A program made the position numbers and the translations under genes. A stretch of DNA of 64,000 bases, from the NCBI RefSeq assembly GCF_000411455.1, contig NZ_KE150457.1, positions 1,142,023-1,206,022 on the forward strand. Direction: 5' to 3'. This document shows, in pieces, positions 43,108 to 52,425 of the stretch; position 1 is the first letter of the stretch; each line of letters opens with the position of its first letter. This DNA is from Microbacterium sp. oral taxon 186 str. F0373. GTDB taxonomy: Bacteria > Actinomycetota > Actinomycetes > Actinomycetales > Microbacteriaceae. A model generated the notes under the pieces. The model searched no databases. It saw nothing but the letters and a program-made list of their open reading frames with translations, and had not been told where the DNA came from.

Positions 43108-43704
43108 ATGACGAACAAGGACTTCGAAGAGCCCATCGACGAAGTCCCCGGTGACGAGGGGTCGGAGGCACACGCCTCCGGCCCCGACTCGCAGGGGGAC
43201 CAGCGTGAGGGCGATGACCTGACCGTCGACGACATCCTCGACGCCGCACAGACCGACGAGGCCGCCGTCGCGGAGGCCTCGCCCGAGGACCGCGATCTGA
43301 TTCTGGATCTCAAGCGGGTACAGGCCGAGTACGCCAACTACCGCCGTCGTACCGAGGACCAGCGCGAGGTGGAGATCGCCCGCGCCAAGGGATCGGTCGC
43401 CAAGGGGCTGCTGCCCGTGCTCGACGATCTCGACCGTGCCGAGAAGCACGGCGACCTGGTCGACGGGTCGCCGCTACTGGCCATCGCCGAGAAGCTGCGC
43501 GCCGTCGTCGCACGCCTCGGGGTGGAGACCTACGGTGTGGCGGGCGAGGCGTTCGACCCGCAGCAGCACGAGGCCATCTTCCACGCCCCGAACCCCGGAG
43601 GGGTGGAGGACGGCACGATCCTCGACGTCGTCGAGGTCGGCTACCGCCTGGGCACCATCGAGCTGCGACCGGCCAAGGTCGTCGTCGCCGGTTCCGCTGA
43701 CTGA
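43108..43704 (+). CDS. grpE: Nucleotide exchange factor GrpE
   Basis: 198-aa homodimeric exchange factor that releases ADP from DnaK. An acidic disordered N-terminus (residues 1-60) is followed by the coiled-coil helix DLILDLKRVQAEYANYRRRTEDQRE near 65-90 and the beta domain GEAFDPQQHEAIFHAPNPGG near 150. It starts 12 bp after the dnaK stop and ends 15 bp before the DnaJ gene. Confidence 0.96.
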   Translation: MTNKDFEEPIDEVPGDEGSEAHASGPDSQGDQREGDDLTVDDILDAAQTDEAAVAEASPEDRDLILDLKRVQAEYANYRRRTEDQREVEIARAKGSVAKGLLPVLDDLDRAEKHGDLVDGSPLLAIAEKLRAVVARLGVETYGVAGEAFDPQQHEAIFHAPNPGGVEDGTILDVVEVGYRLGTIELRPAKVVVAGSAD

Positions 43705-43719
43705 CGGGAGGAGGTGTCC

Positions 43720-44703
43720 ATGGCCAGTCAGGATTGGTTCGACAAGGACTTCTACAAGGTCTTGGGCGTCTCCAAGGACGTGTCCGAGGCCGACCTGAAG
43801 AAGGCGTATCGCAAGCTTGCCCGCACGTACCACCCCGACTCGACGCAGGGTGATCCTGCCAAAGAGGCGAAGTTCAAGGAGATGAGCGAGGCGTACGCCG
43901 TGCTCTCCGACAAGAGCCAGCGCGAGGAGTACGACCAGATCCGCGCGATGGGCGCCGGGGGTGCGCGCTTCCAGGCGCCCGGCGCCGGCAGCGGCGGCTT
44001 CGAGGACGTCTTCAGCCGATTCGGCCAGTCGCGCGGCTCGGCCCAGTCGGCCGACTTCGACGACCTGTTCTCGATGTTCGGCCAAGGCGGCAGCTTCGGC
44101 TCCGGCCGATTCGGGCAGTCCACCGGTGGATTCCGCGGCTACGGCGGCCCGCAGCGCGGTGCCGATGTGACGGCACGCACGACGCTCGACTTCCAGACCG
44201 CGGTGAAGGGTGAGACCATCACCCTCGCGGGCGAGGATGGCAAGCCGTTCAAGGTGAAGATCCCCGCCGGCGTCGCCGACGGCCAGAAGATCCGTCTGCG
44301 TGGCCGCGGGCGCCCATCGCCCGACGGCGGTGAGCCCGGCGACATCGTCGTGAGCGTCTCGGTGCGCCCGCACCCGGTGTTCGTCCGCGACGGACTGAAC
44401 CTGCGCGTCACGGTTCCGGTCACCTTCACGGAAGCCGCGCTCGGCGCCACGATCGAGGTGCCGACCCTGGGCGGAGATCCGGTCAAGCTGCGTGTGGCGC
44501 CGGGCACGCCCTCCGGGCGCGTGCTGCGGGTCAAGGGTCGCGGCGTGCACACCGCGAAGGGCACCGGAGACCTCCTCGCCGAGGTGCAGGTCGCGGTGCC
44601 GTCGCATCTGGACGATCAGGCGATGGAAGCGCTTCAGCGCTTCCATGAGCTGGAGCCGAAGGAGAACCCGCGCGCCGACCTCATGGCCAAGGCTCGGGAG
44701 TGA
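43720..44703 (+). CDS. dnaJ: DnaJ/CbpA-type co-chaperone without zinc finger
   Basis: 327-aa J-domain protein. Residues about 8-75 are the J-domain with the HPD motif (YHPDST). A Gly/Phe-rich region follows (residues 85-150), then the two beta-sandwich CTDs (ETITLAGEDGKPFKVKIPAGVADGQKIRLRGRG). The CxxCxGxG zinc repeats of type I DnaJ are absent, so it is type II, the form usually found in actinobacterial dnaK operons (often called DnaJ1). Start ATG follows GGGAGGAGG; GTG 43714 is an alternative. Confidence 0.95.
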   Translation: MASQDWFDKDFYKVLGVSKDVSEADLKKAYRKLARTYHPDSTQGDPAKEAKFKEMSEAYAVLSDKSQREEYDQIRAMGAGGARFQAPGAGSGGFEDVFSRFGQSRGSAQSADFDDLFSMFGQGGSFGSGRFGQSTGGFRGYGGPQRGADVTARTTLDFQTAVKGETITLAGEDGKPFKVKIPAGVADGQKIRLRGRGRPSPDGGEPGDIVVSVSVRPHPVFVRDGLNLRVTVPVTFTEAALGATIEVPTLGGDPVKLRVAPGTPSGRVLRVKGRGVHTAKGTGDLLAEVQVAVPSHLDDQAMEALQRFHELEPKENPRADLMAKARE

Positions 44704-44705
44704 GC

Positions 44706-45146
44706 ATGGCCGACGAGCAACCCGATGAGGAAGCGCCGATCTTCGCGATCGCCGTCGCCGCGGAGCTTGCCGGCATGCACCCGCAGACCCTCCGTCAGTA
44801 CGACCGGCTGGGACTCGTCGTTCCCGGGCGCACGCAAGGCGGATCGCGGCGCTACTCGCTGCGGCACGTCAAGCAGCTGCGCGAAGTGGCCGCGCTGTCC
44901 GCCGAGGGGATGAGCCTTCCGGCCATCGCCCGACTCATCGAGCTGGAGAACGAGGCGCGCGGTCTGCGACGCCGCGTCGCCGATCTCGAACAGCGTCTGC
45001 AGGAGGAACTGGCCCGTCGCTCCCGCGTCTTCGCGGCGGGGGCGACGGGATCGGTGGTCACGCTGCGTCATGGTACGCGCGTGCGCCGGGCGACCGAGGT
45101 GGTGCTCTGGCGTCCGCTTCCGCCGTCGGAGACCGACCTCGAGTAA
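44706..45146 (+). CDS. hspR: Heat shock repressor HspR (MerR family)
   Basis: 146-aa MerR-type repressor and last gene of the dnaK operon. The winged HTH is FAIAVAAELAGMHPQTLRQYDRLGLVVPGRTQGGSRRYS within residues 13-52, followed by a coiled-coil (LIELENEARGLRRRVADLEQRLQEEL). It binds HAIR sites with DnaK as co-repressor in Streptomyces, making a feedback loop. ATG at 44706; GTG 44700 overlapping the dnaJ stop is also possible. Confidence 0.95.
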   Translation: MADEQPDEEAPIFAIAVAAELAGMHPQTLRQYDRLGLVVPGRTQGGSRRYSLRHVKQLREVAALSAEGMSLPAIARLIELENEARGLRRRVADLEQRLQEELARRSRVFAAGATGSVVTLRHGTRVRRATEVVLWRPLPPSETDLE

Positions 45147-45155
45147 CAGGCGCCG

Positions 45156-46517
45156 TTACGCGGTGCGGCCGGAGGTCGCCTCGACGAAGGCTCCGTAGTC
45201 GGCGCGGGAGAGCGCGGCGTAGCCGTACGCCCACTCGACGATCGCCTCGGCCGCGGCGCCGCCCGCACCGAGGTAGCCCACGATGCGCGCGGCGTTCGGC
45301 GACTGCCCGTGAGCGCGGGCGAGCACGGTCGCACACGCCTGCGCGTACCGGCGGAACGGGCCGTCCTCGAGCGTCTCGGCGTCGATGCTCCCCTTCATGT
45401 CACGGAACTGTCGCACGTAGTAGTCGGCGGCGGGACCGCGGAAGTAGCCGAGGAAGGGATCCGACGACCCTTGGAGAATGCGCTGGATGCCGACGACACG
45501 GGCGCCCTCGCCATGCGCGGCGACAAACGTCGAGATCTCCTCCGGCTGCGGGCAGTGGCCGTACTGCTCCAGCACGCTGCGACCCGCTTCCTTCACCTGC
45601 AGCAGCAGGGCGGCGCCGTCGCCGTCGACGAGGACCGTCACGAAGCAGCGCGTGCCGACACTGCCCACACCCACAACGCGGCGGACGATGTCGGAGAACG
45701 CGTAGTGCGACAGCAGGAGACGCACATCTGCCCGGGTCGTCGCGATGTACTGCCCCAGCGCGGCGTCGACCCCGGCGGCGGTCTGCTCGTCGACATGGGT
45801 CATGGTCGGCGGCTGCTCGACGAAGCGCAGCCGTCCGTCCGCGCCGACGAGCGTCATCTTGCGGACTGCTTTGTCGCCGGTGCGCCGTTCCGCGTCGGCG
45901 ATGGCGGCGCGCAGCACCTTGCGCGACGCCTTGTCCATCGCGGTCAGTGAGCCGGCGGCGTCGAAGTGCTGGTAGAAGCGGTCGAGCGGCGTCGCCGTAT
46001 CGCCCGCGCTGAGGGCGCGCGCGTAGCGCCGCACCGCCGCACGCGCGGCATCCTGCGTGACGGCGTCGTCACGGCCGGTCGCCTGACCGGCCACGACGAT
46101 GCTCGTGACGAGCCGCTTGAGGTCCCACTCCCAGCTGGCCCAGGCCGCTTCGTCGAAGTCGTTCAGATCGAAGACGAGTGTGCGTTGCCGCGACGCATAG
46201 AACCCGAAGTTCGCGACGTGTGCATCCCCGCAGGAGGCGACGAGGATGTCGCTGCGAGGCCCGGCAGCGAGGTCGTCGGCCATGAGCGCTGCGGTGCCGC
46301 GGTAGAACGCGAACGGGCTCGCCGACATCCGCTCCTCCCGCAGCGGCACGAGCTCGGGCACGCGTGCGGCGTTCTGCGCGGCGAGGATGCCGAGGGGATC
46401 GCGCGTGCGGGTCGGAAGCTCGGCCAGCATCCTGCGCGGAAGCTCCCGACGCCGGCGGCGGCCCTCCTCGTGGGCGCTCTGCCGGGAGAGCGGAACCGTC
46501 CACACGGCGTTCGTCAT
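45156..46517 (-). CDS. DUF2252 domain protein
   Basis: 453-aa cytoplasmic protein of the DUF2252 family (PF10009). Diagnostic motifs are FAFYRGTAALMADDLAA, GDAHVANFGFYASRQRTLVFDLNDFDEAAWASWEWDLKRL (a kinase-like GDxHxxNF and DxND pair) and FAFSDIVRRVVGVGSVGTRCFVTVLVDG. The motifs resemble aminoglycoside-phosphotransferase/kinase-like folds, so a phosphotransfer activity is possible but unproven. ATG at 46517 has CATCAT 6 nt upstream on its strand. Common in actinobacteria, function unknown. Confidence 0.85.
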   Translation of the reverse strand: MTNAVWTVPLSRQSAHEEGRRRRRELPRRMLAELPTRTRDPLGILAAQNAARVPELVPLREERMSASPFAFYRGTAALMADDLAAGPRSDILVASCGDAHVANFGFYASRQRTLVFDLNDFDEAAWASWEWDLKRLVTSIVVAGQATGRDDAVTQDAARAAVRRYARALSAGDTATPLDRFYQHFDAAGSLTAMDKASRKVLRAAIADAERRTGDKAVRKMTLVGADGRLRFVEQPPTMTHVDEQTAAGVDAALGQYIATTRADVRLLLSHYAFSDIVRRVVGVGSVGTRCFVTVLVDGDGAALLLQVKEAGRSVLEQYGHCPQPEEISTFVAAHGEGARVVGIQRILQGSSDPFLGYFRGPAADYYVRQFRDMKGSIDAETLEDGPFRRYAQACATVLARAHGQSPNAARIVGYLGAGGAAAEAIVEWAYGYAALSRADYGAFVEATSGRTA

Positions 46518-46521
46518 GCGC

Positions 46522-47259
46522 TCATGATGACACTGGAGCGTCCGGGGCGACATCCGGTGACGCCTCTTCGCCGGATGCCCCCGCGCGTTCGTGGGCGAGG
46601 CGCTCCCCGACGCGGTGCATCTGGTCGGTCAGGGCGGATACCACCGTCGCGCTGGTCACGCCGAGCACGACCAGACCGCCCATCATGAGGCCGACCGCGA
46701 TCGTGCGGCCGAGCGGGGTGACCGGCACGAAGTCGCCGTAGCCGACGGTCGCGACGGTTTCGAACCCCCACCACACCGCATCTCCGAAGGTGAGGATGTT
46801 CGCGTGCGGGTCGTGCCGTTCGGCGATCCACACGAGCGCCGACGCCGTGACGACGAACAGCAGCGTGAACAGCGAGACGAGGATGATCAGGCGCAGCCGC
46901 TGCCGCGAGCGGCTCGTGCGGAACCACGGCAGTCGCCAGAGGTAGGCGAGGATCACGAAAGGCCGGAGGTAGACGACCACCAGCGACACCGCCTCGATCC
47001 AGCGGGTGCGCAGGAACTCGCGCCGCGACCCGCAGATGGCCAGACGCACCAGGAAGTCCGCGATGAAGATCAGCCAGGCGACGCCCACGACGGCGAGCAG
47101 GACATTCTGGTGCGTCGCGCTCAGCGTGTCGTCGCCGAGGCTCCAGATCCAGGCCCCGAAGAAAGCGAGCGACAGCGCGAACATCGGCCACGCGGTGCGA
47201 TCTTCCCACCGCAGCAGACGCGGCGACAGCGTCGGCCGGGGGCGCGCACTCTCGCTCAT
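46522..47259 (-). CDS. Voltage-gated-type potassium channel (Kch-like)
   Basis: 245-aa ion transport protein with about six helices. The pore helix and selectivity filter are DAVWWGFETVATVGYGDFVPVTPLGR near residue 165-190 (filter TVGYGD), which gives K+ selectivity. The S4-like region has RTRWIEAVSLVVVYLRPFVILAYLWRLPWFRTSRSRQRLR with several Arg. A C-terminal helix is likely cytoplasmic. ATG lies 6 nt after TATCGT on the minus strand. It ends 5 bp before the DUF2252 gene starts. Confidence 0.9.
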   Translation of the reverse strand: MSESARPRPTLSPRLLRWEDRTAWPMFALSLAFFGAWIWSLGDDTLSATHQNVLLAVVGVAWLIFIADFLVRLAICGSRREFLRTRWIEAVSLVVVYLRPFVILAYLWRLPWFRTSRSRQRLRLIILVSLFTLLFVVTASALVWIAERHDPHANILTFGDAVWWGFETVATVGYGDFVPVTPLGRTIAVGLMMGGLVVLGVTSATVVSALTDQMHRVGERLAHERAGASGEEASPDVAPDAPVSS

Positions 47260-47265
47260 GCGGCC

Positions 47266-47271
47266 ACGATA
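47266..47271 (-). promoter_or_regulatory. -10 box of a leaderless promoter for the potassium channel
   Basis: On the minus strand TATCGT ends exactly 6 nt before the ATG at 47259. Confidence 0.5.
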
Positions 47272-47287
47272 GCGGGCGTCGCCGGCA

Positions 47288-50200
47288 TCATCCGGGCGCG
47301 TCGCCGAGGTCGAAGAGCTCGATCTGCCGCAGCCGCACCGGCTGGCGGGCGCGCACTCTCACGCCGCGCGCCGTGACCGCGGGGGTGAAGCGGAACGGGG
47401 TCGTCCGGTCGGGGTGCAGCGCGACGCGGGCGGAGACGGCGACCGGATGCCAGGACGTGCCGTCCTCGCTCGCCTCCCATTCCAGTGCGTCGGCGTCGGC
47501 GGCATCCACGGACGTGAGGGTCGCATCGGTCACTGTCATCGCACGCGGGAAGACCCAGCCCGCCCAGGTTCCCGCCCGCAGTCGGGTGCCGCGGTCGCCC
47601 CGCGGGGCCCCGTCGTCGAAGAGCCGCGCCGCGTGCCAGATGCCACGGGTGCGGACGGCAACGCCGCCACGGGCGGTGAGATCCGCATGCCACGGCGCGA
47701 TCTCGCTCGTCGTCGCCGGGCCCGCCCAGAGCGCCCGGCCCGGCGCGTCGTCGAACTCCAGCTCGATGTCCACGTCGGCGCCGAGGACATCGACCGGCAG
47801 CGCGGCGGAGCGCAGGGGGATTCCGTTGACGTGCGCGGAGCGCAGCACGTGCGCGTCGGCGTGCGCCCGCCGGCTGCGGATGCGCATCCGCGAGCCGTCG
47901 GAACGGCGGACGGTGACGTCGTCGAACAGGGGCGAACCGATCAGAAGGGAGCCCGACGCGGGATCGAGCGGGTAGAGGCCGAGCGCGGCCCACAGCCACC
48001 AGGCGCTCATCTCGCCGTTGTCCTCGTCGCCCGGGAAGCCCTGGCCGATGTGCCCGCCGGTGAAGAGGCGTCGCGCGAGTGCGTGCGCCACCGCGCCCGC
48101 CCGCCAGGGCTCGTCGGTCGCGGAGTACATGTACGGGATGTGGTGCGCGGGCTGGTTCGAGACAGCGCACATGCCGCTGCGCAGTGCGCGCGCCTCCCGC
48201 TGCTCGTGGATGACCCGGTGGTACGCCCCAGAGAATGCGCGCTCGGCCGTCTCGGGCTCGGCGAACAGGCGGTCCAGGTGTGCGCGCAGCGCCGCCGGCC
48301 CGCCGTACAGCTCGGCGAGTCCGGCCGGATCGTGCACGGCGCTCACGGACATCCCCCACGCGTTCGTCTCGACGTAGTCGCCGCCCCAGACGCGCGGGTC
48401 GAAGCGTCCGCCCGCCGTGCGGCCGTCGGCGTCGCGTCCGCGCAAGAACCCGACGGCCGGATCGAACAACTGCCGATAGGCGAGAGCGCGGTTTCCCAGC
48501 CAGCGCGACAACGCCTCATGGCGTGCGGCGTCCTCGCCCGCCGAGGCCGCCGCCAGGCGCTGCGCCAGCCGCGCCAGCGCGGCATCGCTGATGGCGTTCT
48601 CGACACTCCAGCTCATGCCCTCGTGGATGTCGCGCGGGATGAACCCCAGGAAACGCCCCCGTCCGATGCCCTTGCGTCCCCGGCGGGCGTCGGGCGCGCG
48701 CTCGGCGGCGTTGCGCCACCCGGACGACAGGGCGGTCTCGGCGTCGTCGAGCAGTCCCCACCTTTCGCCGTCGGCGAGGATCTGGTCGCTGGAGGTGCCC
48801 ACCATCGCGTCCACGTAGCCGGGTGCCGTCCACCGCGGCATCCAGCCGTGCCGTCGCTGCGGCTCGAGGATGCCGTCCAGCAGCTCACGAGCCCGAACGG
48901 GGTCGACGAGATTCATCATCGGCCATGCGGTGCGGTACGTGTCCCAGTAACCGTTGTTGACCGGAAGGCGTCCGGCCACGATCGGCGCTCCAGTGTGCGT
49001 ATCGGTGTGCGCGCCGGCGGGGGCGAACGGATCGGCGTAGACCCACTGCGGGCTCTCGGCAGATCCGGCGTTCTCCTGCGCAGCGTTCGGGTACAGGTGC
49101 AGGCGGTACAGCGCCGACGCGAGCTGTGCGCGTGTGTCGGCGTCGGCGAGGCCCCGGAAGGGGCGCTCGGATGCCGGGAGCGGCGGGATCTGCACACGGT
49201 CGAGCACCGCGTCCCAGGCGCTGCGCGTGCGGTCGCGGATGTCGTCGAACGTCACCCCCGCGGGCGCTTCCAGAGCGAGCGAGCGCTGCGCCTGCTCGAC
49301 GGAGATGAACGAGATCGCGATGCGCAGCTCGAGGGAGCCCGTGCCGGCGAGGAAGCCGGCGCGCTCGCCCCGCCCGTCGTCGTCGAGGCGTCCCGCGTGA
49401 ACCCGAGCCCCCCGCACGACACCCGCGAAGAACGTCCGCGGCCCGTTGCCCCACCGGGGATCGGCCTCGCCGACCCAGCCCTGCACGCTGTCACCGTGGG
49501 CGGCGACGGCGCCGTGGGCTCCCGGCTGGTCGATGACGAAGCCGACGTCGGCGTCGGGGTCGCGGCCCTCGACCCGGAAGAGTCCGACGTGGTCGGTCGC
49601 CGTCGCCTGGACGCGCAGGTCGCCGTCGAGTGTCGCGGACCAGACATGCGGGTGGGCGCGTTCGCTGCCCGGTGCGATCCAGCGTCGCCGCGCCGTCGGC
49701 GCCGAGACGGGGATGCCGTCGAAGGGCATGACCTGCAGCACTCCGCGGTCGCCGATCCACGGGCTGGGCTGATGCGAGAACTGCACGGCCTCGAGGCGCC
49801 GGCCGCGCTCGTCGTCGTGGACGAAGGGACGGTACGGCCAGCGCTGGTCGCGGGCATCGGTCGCCGGGGTGAGGAAGGTGAACCCGTGCGGCACCGCGAC
49901 CGCGGGGATCGTGTTGCCGCGCGAGAAGCGGTCGCCGGCGTGCGAGCCGCGCCGGGTGTCCACGCGTTCGGCCGGCGAAGGGGTGGATGCCGGTGCCTCC
50001 TCGATCCGCACCTCGACGAACCCGGTCACCTCCTCGGGGGTGCGGGCGTCGGGCGCGAGCGCCGTCGTCCCCAGGACGATCTCGACCGCCACGGTCCGCC
50101 CGGCGAAGGGAGCGAGGCTCACGGTGTCGGCGTTCCACTGCTCGGGCATGCTCCACGCCGCCGCGAACTGACTCTCGGCATCGAGAGTAAAGCCGTAGCG

Positions 50201-50491
50201 GTCGCGCACGCGGACATCGTCGCTGAGACGTTCCTCGCCGACGCGGGCGTCGACCGTCACCGCGAGCGGCGCCCACGGTGCGTGCACCGCGGCATCCCCG
50301 TCGGCGTAGAACGCCCAGTGCAGCACCGTGTCGACGGTGCAGACCACCGCGTCGAGCCCGGGCACCGCGACGCGCTGTGCACCCTCGCCCGGCCGGAAGC
50401 CGAAACGGAACACCCGGCCCCCGAGGACGCCTGCGTGCGGGCGCGACGAGGGCGGATCGGCGGGGCCGTCCGCCGGCTCCAGGAAGATCAT
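47288..50491 (-). CDS. GH92 family alpha-mannosidase
   Basis: 1067-aa glycoside hydrolase family 92 enzyme, a Ca2+-dependent exo-acting alpha-mannosidase family. The fold marker HIGQGFPGDEDNGEMSAWWLWAALGLYPLDP contains the catalytic GDEDNGEMSAW block; NNGYWDTYRTAWP and WTAPGYVDAMVGTSSDQILAD are further family segments. The N-terminal 250 residues form the beta-sandwich, and the C-terminal 150 look like a carbohydrate- or F5/8-type beta domain. Unlike most GH92 enzymes no signal peptide is seen at the ATG at 50491. Start overlaps the upstream gene by 4 bp. Confidence 0.9.
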   Translation of the reverse strand: MIFLEPADGPADPPSSRPHAGVLGGRVFRFGFRPGEGAQRVAVPGLDAVVCTVDTVLHWAFYADGDAAVHAPWAPLAVTVDARVGEERLSDDVRVRDRYGFTLDAESQFAAAWSMPEQWNADTVSLAPFAGRTVAVEIVLGTTALAPDARTPEEVTGFVEVRIEEAPASTPSPAERVDTRRGSHAGDRFSRGNTIPAVAVPHGFTFLTPATDARDQRWPYRPFVHDDERGRRLEAVQFSHQPSPWIGDRGVLQVMPFDGIPVSAPTARRRWIAPGSERAHPHVWSATLDGDLRVQATATDHVGLFRVEGRDPDADVGFVIDQPGAHGAVAAHGDSVQGWVGEADPRWGNGPRTFFAGVVRGARVHAGRLDDDGRGERAGFLAGTGSLELRIAISFISVEQAQRSLALEAPAGVTFDDIRDRTRSAWDAVLDRVQIPPLPASERPFRGLADADTRAQLASALYRLHLYPNAAQENAGSAESPQWVYADPFAPAGAHTDTHTGAPIVAGRLPVNNGYWDTYRTAWPMMNLVDPVRARELLDGILEPQRRHGWMPRWTAPGYVDAMVGTSSDQILADGERWGLLDDAETALSSGWRNAAERAPDARRGRKGIGRGRFLGFIPRDIHEGMSWSVENAISDAALARLAQRLAAASAGEDAARHEALSRWLGNRALAYRQLFDPAVGFLRGRDADGRTAGGRFDPRVWGGDYVETNAWGMSVSAVHDPAGLAELYGGPAALRAHLDRLFAEPETAERAFSGAYHRVIHEQREARALRSGMCAVSNQPAHHIPYMYSATDEPWRAGAVAHALARRLFTGGHIGQGFPGDEDNGEMSAWWLWAALGLYPLDPASGSLLIGSPLFDDVTVRRSDGSRMRIRSRRAHADAHVLRSAHVNGIPLRSAALPVDVLGADVDIELEFDDAPGRALWAGPATTSEIAPWHADLTARGGVAVRTRGIWHAARLFDDGAPRGDRGTRLRAGTWAGWVFPRAMTVTDATLTSVDAADADALEWEASEDGTSWHPVAVSARVALHPDRTTPFRFTPAVTARGVRVRARQPVRLRQIELFDLGDAPG

Positions 50492-51093
50492 GCGGGGTCG
50501 ATCCGCAGCACCGGCCCCGCTTCGCCGGCGACCACGTCGTCGACGACCCGCAGCGATCGGGCGAGCTCGTCGACCGCCGGGATCACCGTGCCGAAGCGCT
50601 CCCGATCGCCCCCGGTCGCCGTCACGGTGATCAGATGCGTCCCGGTGTCCCACGTGTAGGTCGCGAACGGCGGCGGCGTCGCGGCACCGTCCCGGGTCGG
50701 CGGAGTCGGCATGACCAGCCGCTCTCCCGTCCCCAGGTACGTGCCGCGGAAGTCCTCGGTGTCGTCGTACTCCATCGGCATCATGGCGCGCGCGGTCCGC
50801 AACTGCGGGGTGAGCTGCTGGATCTGCGCCATGACGACGACCAGCTCGGGGTCGGACCTCCACACCCACACGAGGACGCGTCCGGCGGCCTTACGCATGA
50901 GCGCGGGCGCCGCCTGGCTCATCGCCCAGGCTGCGAACGCACCGCCCGGGCGCGCCTCGGCGCCCAGCATGCCGTTGGCCTGACCCAGCAGCATCCGGAT
51001 CGCCTTCTTGCGGGCGCGACGTCCCCGCAGCCCGAACGAGTCGGTGACGGGAACCCAGCGCGTCTGGTCGGCATCGGCGGTCAGTCGGGCCAT
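50488..51093 (-). CDS. Hypothetical protein upstream of the GH92 gene
   Basis: 201-aa soluble protein with no family I recognise. The N-terminal 45 residues are basic (RGRRARKKAIRMLLG), followed by a helical part (GGAFAAWAMSQAAPALMRKAAGRVLVWVW) and a beta-rich C-terminal half with YTWDTGTHLITVTATGG. The ATG lies 6 nt after TAACGT on the minus strand, so it begins the operon with the GH92 gene, which it overlaps by 4 bp. It may serve the mannosidase, but this is only context. Confidence 0.6.
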   Translation of the reverse strand: MARLTADADQTRWVPVTDSFGLRGRRARKKAIRMLLGQANGMLGAEARPGGAFAAWAMSQAAPALMRKAAGRVLVWVWRSDPELVVVMAQIQQLTPQLRTARAMMPMEYDDTEDFRGTYLGTGERLVMPTPPTRDGAATPPPFATYTWDTGTHLITVTATGGDRERFGTVIPAVDELARSLRVVDDVVAGEAGPVLRIDPA

Positions 51094-51099
51094 GACACC

Positions 51100-51105
51100 A
51101 CGTTA
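51100..51105 (-). promoter_or_regulatory. -10 box of a leaderless promoter
   Basis: On the minus strand TAACGT ends exactly 6 nt before the ATG at 51093. Confidence 0.5.
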
Positions 51106-51145
51106 CGCGGGACGGGTCCTTCCCTGCCGCAACAGGCCCCTCGGG

Positions 51146-51151
51146 TAGACT
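51146..51151 (+). promoter_or_regulatory. Probable -10 box for the glycosyltransferase pair
   Basis: TAGACT about 61 nt before the GTG at 51213, so this transcript should carry a leader of around 55 nt. Confidence 0.35.
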
Positions 51152-51212
51152 TCCCGGGGTGGCTCCGCGATCCGCGGTCTTGCCACCGCCGCACAGATAG
51201 GCCTCGCACCCC

Positions 51213-52424
51213 GTGACCGACTCCGCGACACCCGACGATCCGAACCCCGCTCCTCGGCCGCTCACGATCGTCATCGCTGCCGACACGTTCAGCCCCGACG
51301 TCAACGGTGCTGCCCGCTTCGCCGAGCGCCTCGCCGCGGGCCTTGCCGGACGGGGCCACGACGTCCACGTCATGACGCCGAGCGTCAAGCACTCTGTGCA
51401 CGGCACCTTCCACGAGGTCATCGAAGGCCAGCGGATCACGGTGCATCGACCGCCCGGCTGGCGCTGGCCTCCGCACGACTGGCTGCGCTTCGTGCTGCCG
51501 TGGTTCGCGAAGCACTACTCCCGAAAACTCCTCGACGAGGTGCCGGCCGATGTCGTGCACAGTCAGTCGCACATCGTCCTCGGGCGTGCGCTCACCCGCA
51601 TCGCACGCCAGCGCGGCATCCCCGTGATCGCCACCAACCATGTCATGGCCGAGAACATCCTCGACTTCACGACGCTGCCGCCTCTGCTGGACAAGGTGGT
51701 CGTCAAGCTCGCCTGGGACGACGCGAAGCGCACCTTCGACATGTCGCGCGCGGTCACCACGCCGACGCGCAAGGCCGCGGAGTTCCTCGAGAACACGATC
51801 GACATCACGGGTGTCATCCCGATCAGCTGCGGCATCGACAAGCGCAACTACACGCCGAACCTCGCCCCGCGGCCCCACAACCGCGTGCTGTTCGTCGGCC
51901 GGCTGACCACCGAGAAGCACGTCGAGGTCACGCTCGCGGCGATCGCGAAGCTCGCGCCGGAACTGCCCGACATCGCATTCGACATCGTCGGGGGCGGCGA
52001 CCAGCGCCGCGCGCTGGAGCAGACCGCGCAACGCCTCGGCATCCAGGAGCGGGTCACCTTCTACGGCCGCGTCGAGGAGGAGGACCTCCGCGCCGCGTAC
52101 ACGCGCGCCGATGTCTTCGCGATCGCGTCGATCGCTGAGCTGCAGTCGATCGCGACGATGGAGGCGATGGCCTCCGGTCTTCCCATCGTCGCCGCCGATG
52201 CCGTGGCGCTGCCGCATCTCGTCCACGACGGGGAGAACGGGTACTTGTTCGAGCCGGGCAACGTCGACGACCTCGCCGACAAGCTGCGTCGCGTGCTGAC
52301 GGCCTCGCCGGAGGAGTACCTGAGGATGCAGCAGGCGTCGCTCGACGGGGTGGAGATCCACGACATCGAGAAGACCCTCGACACGTTCGAGAAGCTCTAC
52401 CGCGGCGAGCCCCTCAGCGGCTGA
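51213..52424 (+). CDS. GT4-type glycosyltransferase (PimB/MgtA-like)
   Basis: 403-aa GT-B glycosyltransferase. The N-terminal Rossmann half opens with IVIAADTFSPDVNGAARFAERLAAGLAGRGHDVHV and SQSHIVLGRALTRIA; the C-terminal half has LFVGRLTTEKHVEVTLAAIAKLA and the EX7E region SIAELQSIATMEAMASGLPIVAADAVALPHLV. Closest in pattern to mannosyltransferases making phosphatidylinositol mannosides or glycolipids, so a mannose donor is likely, but the acceptor is not known. Starts with GTG. The next glycosyltransferase starts 1 bp after its stop. Confidence 0.85.
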   Translation: MTDSATPDDPNPAPRPLTIVIAADTFSPDVNGAARFAERLAAGLAGRGHDVHVMTPSVKHSVHGTFHEVIEGQRITVHRPPGWRWPPHDWLRFVLPWFAKHYSRKLLDEVPADVVHSQSHIVLGRALTRIARQRGIPVIATNHVMAENILDFTTLPPLLDKVVVKLAWDDAKRTFDMSRAVTTPTRKAAEFLENTIDITGVIPISCGIDKRNYTPNLAPRPHNRVLFVGRLTTEKHVEVTLAAIAKLAPELPDIAFDIVGGGDQRRALEQTAQRLGIQERVTFYGRVEEEDLRAAYTRADVFAIASIAELQSIATMEAMASGLPIVAADAVALPHLVHDGENGYLFEPGNVDDLADKLRRVLTASPEEYLRMQQASLDGVEIHDIEKTLDTFEKLYRGEPLSG

Positions 52425-52425
52425 C

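Noticed and set aside
47414..50659. 1081-codon plus-strand frame opposite the GH92 gene
   Set aside because: Arg/Gly/Val-biased product without domains; the minus strand carries the GH92 signature.
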